From Cymodocea nodosa (Eukaryota; Streptophyta; Magnoliopsida; Alismatales; Cymodoceaceae), in contig CM072343.1 of the NCBI GenBank assembly GCA_036874045.1, positions 16,698,001-16,762,000 on the forward strand: 64,000 nucleotides of DNA. The letters run 5' to 3'. Position numbers and translations under genes: made by a program. The notes beneath the pieces were generated by a model that was not told where the DNA came from, ran no database searches, and saw only the letters and a program-made list of their open reading frames with translations. The first letter of the stretch is position 1, and every line of letters starts with the position of its first letter. Below, piece after piece: positions 38,777 to 49,800 of the stretch.

Positions 38777-40341
38777 TGTCTACAAATGTATTATTTGCAT
38801 AATTAAAATACCTCACAAGTAATTAAGATTGATAGAGAAACATAATGTCAAACATTCAAGTGAAGTAGATTAACAGAAAAGAACAAGTACCAATTGATTC
38901 TAGGGTTGTAATATTAACATGCAAAAGCAAATATTTGGCAACTTCAATATTAACAATGCACGAACATGTAAAAACAACATTCTACTCTATTCCTGGAATG
39001 ACCAAAAACAACACCATAGTCAATAAGATAATTAGTTTTCAACATTACCATCATAAAAAACTAAATCACCATTACATGAACATGTAAAAATATTGAATTA
39101 CTTGCATGTCTAATACTGAAAAATCACTTTTATGTGGTGTATAAGGACGCAGACAAAATGATCTGAACGAAATTGCAAATGTTGAAAGATATATAAGTAA
39201 AAGAATCCATTGGAAATAAGTACTGATTACCTGTGCAAGGTAGCTTTCAGAAAATAGGAGAACTGGAATATTTCAAATTCACAAGAAAACAACACCATCA
39301 ATTGCTCATGCATTATCAGTATTTTGGCATGAACATGATATCCATACTTTGCTGGATATTATGATGTCCATAAGTTGTATTCTTATCTTGGATTTGTCAA
39401 ACAGTTAAGAGTACAAGTACAATAGGAATTATAATGTCTATAGCATGTGTATCAATTGTTCACACCTACCACAAATTCAACATTACTGAACAGTGGTGCA
39501 AATGGAAGCAAAGTCTTAATCACCACTACAGAAGATAATATTGCTGATAAGATGTCTGCTTCTGATCGCCATAAACATACATAATTCGTTACAGGAAAAA
39601 TAGAGCAGTGAATGTAAAATGATTAGATAAATATCATACATAAATTATCAGTATTTCATAATCAATATGCGGCCAACTTCCTTTAGCAATACTTGCTATT
39701 GCTGGGATAAACATAACAAAGGCTAAAGAGAGCAGTGAATGTAAAAAGATTATTTCCAATGATGTATGGACCCAAAATATATTCGAAAATGATAATAATG
39801 TGATGAAAGTCATATATCTCAGTTAATTCATCTAGCAATATTTGTTTATTGATCATCTAGCAAATCAACTAAAGCAATGTTTCATTTATTGTTCATTAAT
39901 CCCTGAAGATTATATTTCTCAAATAGTTAAGAACTACTGTCATTGTGGATTGTTGATTCAGAAAACGATGCATACTGTCATTGTTTATCACTACACTATC
40001 CCAACAATATACACCACTTGAGTGATTAGAGCAGTTCTTAAACAATTCATTGTCATTTTTGCTTTCTCTGTGACTATTTAAGAGCAATAATCTTTGTTTA
40101 TTGTTCATCTAGCAAATCAACTAAAGCAATGCTTCGTTTATTGTTCATTATTCCCTAAAGATTATATTTCTCAAACAGTTAAGAACTACTCTCATTGTGG
40201 ATTATATTTTTGATGCACTAGTCAATAAGCATTACAATCAGATGGACATTAACATCGTAACTACTGTCATGCAAATTAACATTACAGGAAGATGCCATAA
40301 ATCACCATTAACATCATCAACATACATAAAACTATATAACA
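38777..40341. other. Non-coding interior of the Harbinger element
   Basis: AT-rich. It contains a direct repeat: about 39842-39960 and 40093-40210 share 118 bases with roughly 10% differences. No gene. Confidence 0.6.
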
Positions 40342-40860
40342 TTAGGGTATAATGTCACGATGGGGGTAAATCAAATTATAGGAATATCGTTTGAAAACTA
40401 AATCAATTGAAGAAGAAAAAGAATTAGCAGTACTTGGAATTTTACCGATGAGGAGGACGACAACGCAAGAAGGACGACAACGCTTCTCTGTATGTGACGA
40501 GGAGACGATAGCGCAAGAAGATGTGGAAGAAGGACGGCAGCACAAGAAGATGCAACGATGAGGAAAACAACAAGGAAACGACGACGTAAGAAGATGCGCA
40601 ACAAATAAGTACAGAGACGACAGTGGAAGAAAATGTGTTTTGGATGTCGAACGACGGCGCTTTCTGGATACGACGAAGAGACAATGGTGCAAGAAGATGT
40701 GACGAGGAGGATGACGACGATGAGACAATGGTGGAAGAAGATGCGACGAGGCGGCCAACAGCAAGGAGACGACAACAGGCGAAGATGCGCAAGGGCGAGG
40801 ATGCACGAGGAGGGTTCATTCGAGGGGTGATGAGGTGTGTTTTCCGTCGTTTTCACTAGT
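40342..40860. repeat. GACGACG-rich low-complexity tract in the Harbinger right end
   Basis: Purine-rich GAGGAAGACGACGA-like repeats. They leave three long overlapping open frames on the minus strand (Ser/Leu/Arg-rich) which I take as composition artefacts. Confidence 0.6.
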
Positions 40861-41600
40861 TGATATGGTTGGAAAACGACGAAAAAATGGTTAGGGTGTT
40901 TGTCGATTTTACCAAAAAATGGTGAAAAATCTTGAAGATACACAAACACTTAGAAAATGATAAAAAATTTTACGTCATTTTAATTTCTGATATTTTACGT
41001 CGTTTTATAGGTGCCCAAACAACTACTAAAGATGAAAAGAAACATGTACATTACTTCTATGCTGTCATTTCTGTTTTATTTACCAGTGTCAGATATCCAC
41101 TTGGTATGATAATTAATGGTGTATGACAAAAATAAAGAACAGGCTCAATTTATTAGTAGGGACACCACTTAAAATTGCGTATCTACCTCATATTTTTGAA
41201 AAGGTACAAAACCACCTTCCCTTTCAATAGCTGTTTTGATAAAAGCCATTGATTTCCATCCAATGGCCTACCTGTGCACATTTTACAAAAAGATAATATG
41301 TTACCATGTGTACTTACGAAATGTCTTTGAATGGGACAACTTATTCTTACTTTGCCGACATTGTAAATTATGTAATCTACTTTTACTTTTAAATGTGTCT
41401 TAATTTTGTCATTTTTGGATATGTTCTTACCTTTTTTCATAAATCATGTAAATGGCATACTGGAATCAAATTTAATATAACCTTCTTCTTTTTACCTTTC
41501 TTATGCATCATTCATTCATTCATTAATTTACTGGAATCAAATAAAACAACTATTTCTATGTTTAAAACATGTTTTCATTACATGCAAATGCTGACGCAAA

Positions 41601-41631
41601 AGAAGAAGAAGAAGAAGAAGAAGAAGAAGAA
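41601..41631. repeat. (GAA)n microsatellite
   Basis: About ten uninterrupted GAA triplets. Confidence 0.95.
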
Positions 41632-41844
41632 TGTGCATCATCTATGAACAGTATTTATATATTATTTAAAAAAAGGAAGAAGATGACCCTTTTTTGCAGT
41701 TGCCCGGCTTCAAAATTAAACCCGTCCTCTCCTCTACGGCTCTACCCAAACAGACGAGCCTTCTCTTGTCCTCCGTGGCTTACAAATGGAGGAGGGGAGA
41801 AGGAGCTCAGAGTTCTCTTTTTCCGACGAAGGAACTCTCGACCA

Positions 41845-41929
41845 CTCTCTCTCTCTCTCTCTCTCTCCCTCTCTCTCTCTTGCTCTCTCGCTCTCGCTTG
41901 CTCTCTCCCTCTCTCTCTACACACACACA
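41845..41929. repeat. (CT)n then (AC)n microsatellite
   Basis: Long CT dinucleotide run with a few interruptions, followed by a short AC run. Confidence 0.95.
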
Positions 41930-43722
41930 TGCGCTCATACTTCCACTTCACTCACACCTTCACAGCATCTCCACCTAAATCCACAGAAGGAAGAAAGAAG
42001 AGGATGAGTGAAAGGTAGGGGTGAGCAGCCCATCTTGGGCATTGCCGTGTCCTTACCTTACCGAAAACTTTGATCTTGTCCATTCTGTGATCACCATTGC
42101 CTGCAGCTCTTATCCATACGCGACACTCAATGCCTGGACCCCTCGGGCGTGGGAAATACCTTATTATTATATACCTAAAATGTCTAAGATATGAACGATG
42201 CGCTTCTTGAGAAGAGTTTAAATTTTTTAAGTCAAATATGTTGCTGAATCTAAACTATTTAACATATCTAATACTCTTAAATATAAAATTAAATTATCTA
42301 AAATATTAAATACTCTTGAACACGAATATAAACATCTGTTATCTTCTTTATATTTTTAATTGCTTAATATTATTTTTGTACCTTTTACTCATAATTAATG
42401 AAATTATCTTTTGTTTTTTTGATGTAATGTGTGTATTTAAGGCAATTGACGACATCATTCCTTGGAGGATATAAGGTGCAGAATTATTAATTAATTCTTG
42501 AGAGGTTTCATATTTACAAATGAATGTTCTTTATTGTTTAATAATCAACTTGATATTTATAATATAAGAAAAACCCACGTGAATAGAAAATTAAATATAG
42601 TTAATTATCATATTTTGAATAATCAAATTCACAATCAAGCATTATTTTTTTTTATGGTTCCTAATTTTATAAAAAAGCTTTTAATCATGGTACATTTGTG
42701 TAGTTATACGTTCTTCGATCTTGTTGATGATGGATAGATTTGACTATGAACCTAAAATAGCTTTCAAAATACATAATTCAGAATTTAAATCTTTAGTAAT
42801 ATTTTTGTTAAAACTTCTTGAAATTAACAACATTACAATATATAATTCAAAAATCTAGGAAATTCCTTTTTATTAGCTTTTGCAATTCTATCATCTAGGT
42901 AGGGAAAGAAAGATGAAGATGGATAGGAAATATCCGTTTTCTACTTAATTTTTCCCATAATATAAGAATAATTAACGAAAAATCCTGTACATAATAAAAC
43001 TTCTTATTCACACTTCATATAAACATAAAAATTTTCCCTCAATTTTCAATAACAAATCATACACAATTCGATATTCACACACAAAATATCCACAATCGTA
43101 TACAATATTCGTCAACAATTTTCCCTAAAATATTTAATCACGTATATAACTTCACACTATGTAAGGAAAAGGTTCATATTCATAATCACTTAATCACTAT
43201 CAGATTCGCATAACCACACATATAATATAAATGAAGTCATATTCATAATCAAATAATCACACAATCACATGCACACATGAATAATTAACTACCATTCACA
43301 TAGCATAAATGTTTCCGTAATAATATTTAAATGCAAAGATATGTTTTCAAAATGCGGGCGGTTGAGAGAAGACTCTCCTCACCATCCTCGTAAATATAGG
43401 TTTAAATACTCAAACCTAATGGATACTTGAAAAAAATATATATATATATATTGCAAGAGAGAGAGAACGAGGAGTGATAACATATTGAAGTTATTCACGT
43501 GCATTTTGTCTGTGGTCATGCTTACAATGTCCAGGACTTTTATCTTTCGTACGCATCATTTAATTTCTTGGTTTGCGGACGGCTCGTACGCTTGGGTTCG
43601 GACGTGCGCGCGGGGACTCGAGTCGATCGGAGCGTGTGCAGCAAAGGGAGGAATAATTGGTCAACGCGATGATATGTAACATGACTGATCGATATATGAT
43701 TCATGTCTTAACGTGAAACTTA

Positions 43723-44304
43723 TGGGTTGAATGATGCAAAGAAAATAATAAAATATTAGAAAAATATATGTATAAAAAGTAAGGAAAAGTTAGAAAAAAT
43801 TAAGGTATTTATGTAGAAAAAAGAAAAAGATAGAATTTGAAATACATGATGTGTTTATGTATAAAATAAAAAATAATGAAAAATTATAGAATATAAAATA
43901 TATATGTTTATTTATAAAATAAAAAATATTGAAATTGATAAATTAAATATTTTTTATTTTTTTTATAAAATAGAGAATAATAAAATTTGTTATAGATAAT
44001 ATAAGATAAAGTCATTTAAGACAATAGTTATAATATAAAATATATTTCACATCATATTTCTTATAATATCAATTCTCATCTACTAAAGATATAAACAACT
44101 TCTATATCAAAATTACATGTTACTAATATATTATGTAATAATTCACATTTTTTATTTATTCATTTTTTGTCAATTTCAGAGATTAAAATTTTGAAAAATG
44201 AAAGAATTTTTTTTTATATATTTAAGAAAAATGATAGAATTCTTTGGAAATTTATTTGGTGCACACAAAAATTTTCATTATTTTTTAGGTGCATGAAAAC
44301 CTCC
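43723..44304 (-). mobile_element. Deletion derivative of the Harbinger element (MITE-like, 582 bp)
   Basis: Flanked by TTA on both sides (43720-43722, 44305-44307). The left end (GGTTGAATGATGCAAAG) and right end (GTGCATGAAAACC) are degenerate inverted partners. The interior follows the left part of 35741-41026 (GAAAAATTATAGAAT near 43873). It then jumps to a transposase fragment (AAAATTACATG near 44118, compare 36739), then to the right end. So it is an internally deleted relative. Confidence 0.72.
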
Positions 44305-44307
44305 TTA

Positions 44308-45129
44308 TGGTTGTCTCGTAAATGACATAGTTTTATTACGTGAGATACCACGAAGTTATACTTTTCAATGTATTAAATCATAAAATTGACATGTTAAATT
44401 GATTTTTCCAGATGTATATTAATTTAATAATAACTCGTAAGTTTTATAAATTTTGATATACCGATTATAAAATCAGTTTACCGAAATCAATATAAATAAA
44501 TTCTGTACATGTTGTTAATATATTATTTCTATAACTTATATATTGATTTAAAAAAATAAAATTGTACCGTATCAGCTTATATGATCAAATGAAGTTGTGC
44601 TAACACGAATGTGGTATTACTAAACGTTGATCTAGCATGATTTAAAAAATTATATCGAATTAATTAATGATATAATTTAACTATATTAGATTTAATTAAT
44701 TTTTTAATCACATGAACTTCAACTGTAGACTATTAACTAGCCCATTGGGTCAGACAACCCAAAAAGTGAAACCTGTAAAATCAAGTCCTCCAAATTCCAC
44801 ACAACATTTAACGGCAGTGATACTTGTAATTTTTATCAAGATTTAAATATTGGTGAGCTAAATATTTAAAACTTTGGAGAATATTTGAGAAAGAAATTAA
44901 TGTTTGGGGCGAACTTTTGGAGCCCAACACAATCCCCAACTCAATACGATGTGGTCATTTCATTGAATTGGTAATATTATTCACAAAAAACCTTCTCATT
45001 CACTTAAGTGGTCTTGCCTTGTTTTTTGTTTCCTTTTTCATTCTTTGAAAATGTAATTCTTGTTTTCTCGTTCACGAAAACATTCCTGGTGTAGTGCATC
45101 ATTACTGTTACCTTTTTCTCTTCCTCGTA
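44308..45129. other. Intergenic AT-rich DNA between two MITE-like copies
   Basis: No gene or repeat recognised. Confidence 0.4.
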
Positions 45130-45728
45130 AGAGAGAAAGAAAAATGATAAAAAATAATCAAAAATCAGTCAAAAATTAAGATATTTATGTATAAAATAAG
45201 TAATAATAAAATTTAAAATATATATATCTGTACATAAAATAGAAAATTATAAAATATAAAAAATATATATTTATTCATAAAATAAAAATATTAAAATTAA
45301 TAAATTAAATATTTTTTATATTTATCTATAAGATAAAGAATAAAAAAATTTATTATAAATAATATAAGATAGAGTCATTTATAATAATAGTTACAATATA
45401 AACTACATTTCACACATCTTTATTGTTCTACATATATCTCATAATATCAATTTTCATCTACTAAAGATATAAATAATTTCTTTATCAATATTATATGTTA
45501 TTAATATATTTTCTGATAATTTACATTTTCTTTTATTCATTTTCCATCAATTTTAAAGATTAAAAGGTTGAAAAATAAAAGAAAATTTTTCTTATATATC
45601 AAAGGAAAATAATAGAAAATGATGAAAAATCATTTGATATACAAACACTCAAAAAATAGTAAAAAAATTTCTAATATTTTTCTTTCTAACATTTTCTATT
45701 ATTTTTTAAATTTACAAACACCTCTTTC
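45130..45728 (-). mobile_element. Second Harbinger-derived MITE-like element
   Basis: Colinear with 43723-44304: GATATTTATGTATAAAATAA near 45179, the CATCTACTAAAGATATAAA block near 45455, and the right end TTTACAAACACC. The target duplication could not be fixed, so the borders are approximate. Confidence 0.65.
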
Positions 45729-46849
45729 CTTCGTCTCCGAAAGAAAATTTCTCTTTACAAGAGTACGTAAGTTTAACATGACATGAATAAGTTTTTCTTT
45801 TCCATCTGACGTGGCCGTTAACTACGTCCCCTACCCTTCGTCTCCGACTGTTGTCTGCCGCGCTTTCCGCTCTTTATCCTTTCCCTTCTCCTCCTCCTCC
45901 ACCACCTTTGACTTCTCCCAATCTCCTTTTCATCAGATAGCTTCGTACACCCACTTCTTAATTTCCCAGCGGTGCGCCAAATTAACTAAAAAGCCAGCCA
46001 GCTCTTTAATTTCACGTCTGTTGGGATAGAACCCACATTGCTTTGTCACAGCTGTGATAGTGTGATCTGAGGATATTAAGGAGTGCATCCAAAGAAATTC
46101 CACCAATTCTTCGGCTGCCAATCGCGCATCGGATATGATCAACCGATTATTAGTATCCTTTTCCTTTCCTGTGCGCGCTTAATTTAAGTTGGCCATGGCT
46201 TCAACGCTTACGCTAAGCTTTCCACAAGACATGATGTTATCTACAAGACATGATATTATCTACCTGTTGAAGAAATCTTTTACTGGCTCTTTCGATCGCG
46301 AGTTCAAATTTTGTGGAAATCTAAATATGTTATGATGAGGATAATCCATATTATGATACCACGGAGAGGCGAATACGAGGTCTCAAGTGTCCGAAGACTG
46401 CTTGTGTTGAGACAGTGGTATCATGTAGAAGAGTGAAATTAATTTTTTCTCTTTTCATTTATGATGATGGCTGGTGCTTCGTACGTATTTTTCAATGGAA
46501 TTCCAATTGTTGTTGGAAAGAAAAGGTAAAGAAAGAAAAATCTCGTGGGACATCATCGAATAATCTACAACCATAATGCTTCTTGCCAGGCGCGTTTACA
46601 ATACAGCGCCTGCATCGAACCGACGCCGCGTATCCCGTTACGTGCGTTTCGGTACTTCCGTTTGGTTTGAACTTCGTTTCCGTTCAGTTTGGTTTGGACA
46701 TTATTTTTCTATCCCATGCACAGTCAACACGTGAGTGCACTGGATATTATTTTTAGGAACAAATGGTGGAATAGCAACACCGTTTGGTCTTTGTTTTGAT
46801 TAATTCAATTATTATAAATGTCATTAAATTTTGTTAGGTTGGTACCATC
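45729..46849. other. Intergenic, GC-richer patches, one structured inverted repeat
   Basis: 45811-46029 (plus) and 45933-46142 (minus) are overlapping open frames in GC-richer DNA. The minus frame (EELVEFLWMHSLIS) faintly recalls serine carboxypeptidases, but not enough to call. See 46353-46424 for a hairpin. Confidence 0.35.
46353..46424. repeat. Two-stem inverted repeat
   Basis: The outer arms ATGATACCAC (46353-46362) and GTGGTATCAT (46415-46424) pair perfectly. The inner arms GTCTCAA (46380-46386) and TTGAGAC (46407-46413) also pair perfectly, leaving a 20-base loop. Confidence 0.7.
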
Positions 46850-47219
46850 TGAAACACCTTTGGTCCAGGCTCGAGTGATAGTGTGGCAGACCCCAAGTAG
46901 TTGAGGGAGGCAATAAGTAGGGCGAGCAGCAGCACAGACAATTGAAGCTTGACCCTATCGATAAATCACACCTCTATCATTCGTTGAATGAAGGTGAAGT
47001 TACAAAAGAAGTAGTAATGATGTGGGAGGAGTAGTCTTCATCAATTCCAACTTCTATTCCAATCTTTACCCTATGGATAGGTCACACCTCCTTTGAATCG
47101 TGGCTAAGGCTTGAGTTGATGTGGTTGAAGTAAGAGATAACAACTAATGCTCTTTCCCTACTTTTTTTACTTCATTCTCTTATGTTATCTGTTAAAACTC
47201 TACATTCACCTTCTTCATC

Positions 47220-48110
47220 TTCAAATTCCCTAAGCTCAGGCAAAAACGCCTTTGTCTGGTATTAGGATTCGACGTTTTCTACTTTGTCGAGTACTAGAAC
47301 CCAACATTTTTCGCTTTATTGGGCAAACAACATCTGACATCCTTTTCCCATTTCTGTTATCTCCTCGTTCAAACTGAAAAACATTGGTCTAAACAAAACC
47401 TTGTTGGAGGACATCATTTGATATTTCTTCGATTTGTCGAGTCTAACCTATCTAACATTTCACACTTCTCTTTTAGCCTACTTCTTCGGTCAAATCGAAA
47501 AACCTCAGTCTAACTGAAACCTTATCGGAGGGGATCATTTGACATTTTCAAGGTTTGTTGATGTTTCTCATCCTCTTTTATCCTTCTTGCCCGATCAAAT
47601 TGAAAAAACTTCGGCCTGACCGACCCTTATCGAAGGAAATCATTTGACATTTCACTAATTTGTTGGGTATACAACATTCGACATTCCCCACTCCTCACCT
47701 GTTAGCCCCCTTTCAGTCAAACTGAGATACCTTGGTTGACTGTCATTTGTCGGAAGACCCATCCGACATTTCTCCCATATGTTAGGTAAGTGGTACTTGA
47801 CATTTCATATTTTCTATATTATTCTATTCCTCTCGGTATGATCATGAGGACTTCGGTCAAACTGCTCATTTTTAGAAAGGATCACTAAGCATTTCTTCTT
47901 TACGTTGAGTGTGCGACACCTGACATTCTTCATTTCCCCCTTTTCCCTTTTTTTGTTCTCTTTGGTCTAACCAAAGGAACTTCAGTCTGATCAGATCTTA
48001 TCGGATTCATCATCTGTCATTTCTTCAATTTGTCGAGTCAACCCACCTGATATTTCCTACTTCACTCATCTCTTACCCTTTCTTTGCTCTAGCTAGGAAG
48101 ACTTCAGTGG
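47220..48110. repeat. Tandem GACATTTC / TCGGTC minisatellite
   Basis: Roughly seven diverged copies, 110-150 bases apart, of a unit with GGA..ATCATTTGACATTTC, then TTTGTCGAGT, then ACTTCGGTCTAACCGAA-like dyads (for example TCAGTCTAACTGA at 47505-47517). Confidence 0.75.
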
Positions 48111-49129
48111 AGATCGAATCCTTGGAATGATTTCAGTTTTGATTATTCTTTTTGAATATCTCCTCGATATTTCATAAAATCTTAGATTTAACTGCTTTTA
48201 TTGGTTAGAAAATCTTTCTTTAGGTGTAGGTGTAAAAAAATTAGTGAAGTCTAAGATCCATTCAGGACTAACAAGCTACATATCTTCTTGGTGGTTCTAG
48301 TTATGCTGACTGTATTAGTAACTTTGGTCTTAACCTTTAACTTTTCTTTTCTTGGAGATTAGTGGATGAGTGATTTACGATTTAGGATTTAAAGATAAAG
48401 AGAGAAAGCCAGTAGTAGTTTTTTCTAGGAATCGTTATTCCACCTATTGCCATTCATGTTGTTCTTAGACTTTACCTTTTGTCGTTGTTACATGTTCTTA
48501 AGCTTCATTTTGTTTATGCACCTCCTCCAACTATGGGTTTCAAGTTGGGGTTTTAATCTTATTTTATTCATTGTAATTGGAAAAAATTATAATGACATAA
48601 TCAAGACAATTATAATACATTCTTTTATATTAATGATTGTGTTATGGTTTTAAATGCTTGGTAGGTGTAAGCTGCCTTTTTTTCAAAAGGATATTAAACA
48701 TAGGCTTTTCTCATTATACATCTATTCCCTCGTATCTTTCTTCTTTTTTTATTATGGAGAGAGTAAGGATGTATTAAATGTATTTGTATTTCATTTCATA
48801 TATATACATTTAAGGATTTCTCAAGAATTAATAACCAGTCTTGTATCTTACACATTTTTTTGGGGAAGGACACCTTATATACATCATGTTAATCGTATTT
48901 GAATGTACCAAACATATTTAGATAACCAAATGCTATTATCATTTGCAAATAGAGATACAAATGTGTTGTATACTATAATTTTTTTACAAATAAAGGAACA
49001 TACTAGAAAGTATCCTGGAGCTACCATTGAATTTTCCATGCCGTTATAAGGATGCATCAAATGTTTTAGGCTTGTGTTGAGAAGCACTTTAATATTTTAA
49101 TATATCCATATTTTTTGATACACATATAT

Positions 49130-49800
49130 ATATTGAATAATTTAGACTTTTATCCAGCAGCATATATTTTCATATATATATATATTCCCTTTTTTTTCAT
49201 TTGTTTTTGACAGTTTATACTATTGCTTAGGAGTGCTTTATATTTTTTAGGTAGTTTATACTCTTATCTAAGAGTGATTTATCATCTTAATGTCTCAATA
49301 TTTATACTAACATATTTATATATATCAAACAGTGTAGGCTCCTATTTGAGAGTATTTGTAATTTTAGACAATTTATACTTATATCCAAAAGTATTTAATA
49401 TTTTGAATAGTTTATATTCCTATCTAGGACTGTTTATAATTTTAACATAGGTGAGGGCATTTCAATAATTTCACTTATGTATGAGAATATTTGTTAATTT
49501 TCTTTTATATTTTGATATTATATATGTTTTTATGTCAAAATATATTTATTGGATAGTTTAGACTCATGTCTATAAAGTAATTGATATATATGCATTTTGA
49601 ATATTTTTATATATTTCATATTCCAATATATGTTTAAGATAATTTAAGTTCATATCTAAGAGAAATTTAACATTTGGGGTATAGGTAATGGTATTTTGAT
49701 AAATTATTATTATTTTCTTTTTATATATTTTGACATTATATATTTCTTTATGCCAAAATATATATATTCTATACAGTTTAAACGGTTTCTAGGAGTATTT
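49130..49800. repeat. 55-bp tandem units with GTTTATACTC..GAGTATTT dyads
   Basis: Units such as GTTTATACTCTTATCTAAGAG (49254-49274) and GTTTATATTCCTATCTAGGA recur. Each can pair its two halves (ACTC/GAGT). Confidence 0.7.

Larger units (their letters stand above)
35741..41026 (-). mobile_element. PIF/Harbinger DNA transposon, full length, decayed
   Basis: The 5286-bp element is bounded by AAATTTGTTTGTGTACC on the left and GGTGCCCAAACAACTAC on the right, which are inverted-repeat partners extended by AAAACGACG-type subterminal sequence. It is flanked by TAA on both sides (35738-35740, 41027-41029). It carries the two genes typical of the superfamily, a DDE transposase and a Myb/SANT-like protein, both on the minus strand. 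AAAATGACG-type motifs recur at both ends. Stops and a frameshift in both genes indicate loss of activity. Confidence 0.9.
41027..43722. other. Intergenic DNA with an exon-like CT-rich patch
   Basis: 41690-42160 is GC-richer. It includes a CT-rich leader-like stretch and ATGAGTGAAAG/GTAGGG (42004-42020), which looks like a start codon followed by a splice donor, but no downstream exon can be found. The remainder is AT-rich. Confidence 0.35.

Noticed and set aside
40342-40949. Three overlapping minus-strand frames up to 183 codons rich in Ser, Leu and Arg
   Set aside because: Produced by GACGACG low-complexity DNA at the end of the Harbinger element; no domain and mutually overlapping.
41569-42018. 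Plus-strand frame of 149 codons with Glu and Ser-Leu runs
   Set aside because: Its length comes from the GAA and CT microsatellites.
45933-46142. Minus-strand frame faintly like a serine carboxypeptidase segment
   Set aside because: Only about 25 residues look similar, with no catalytic motif and no neighbouring exon.
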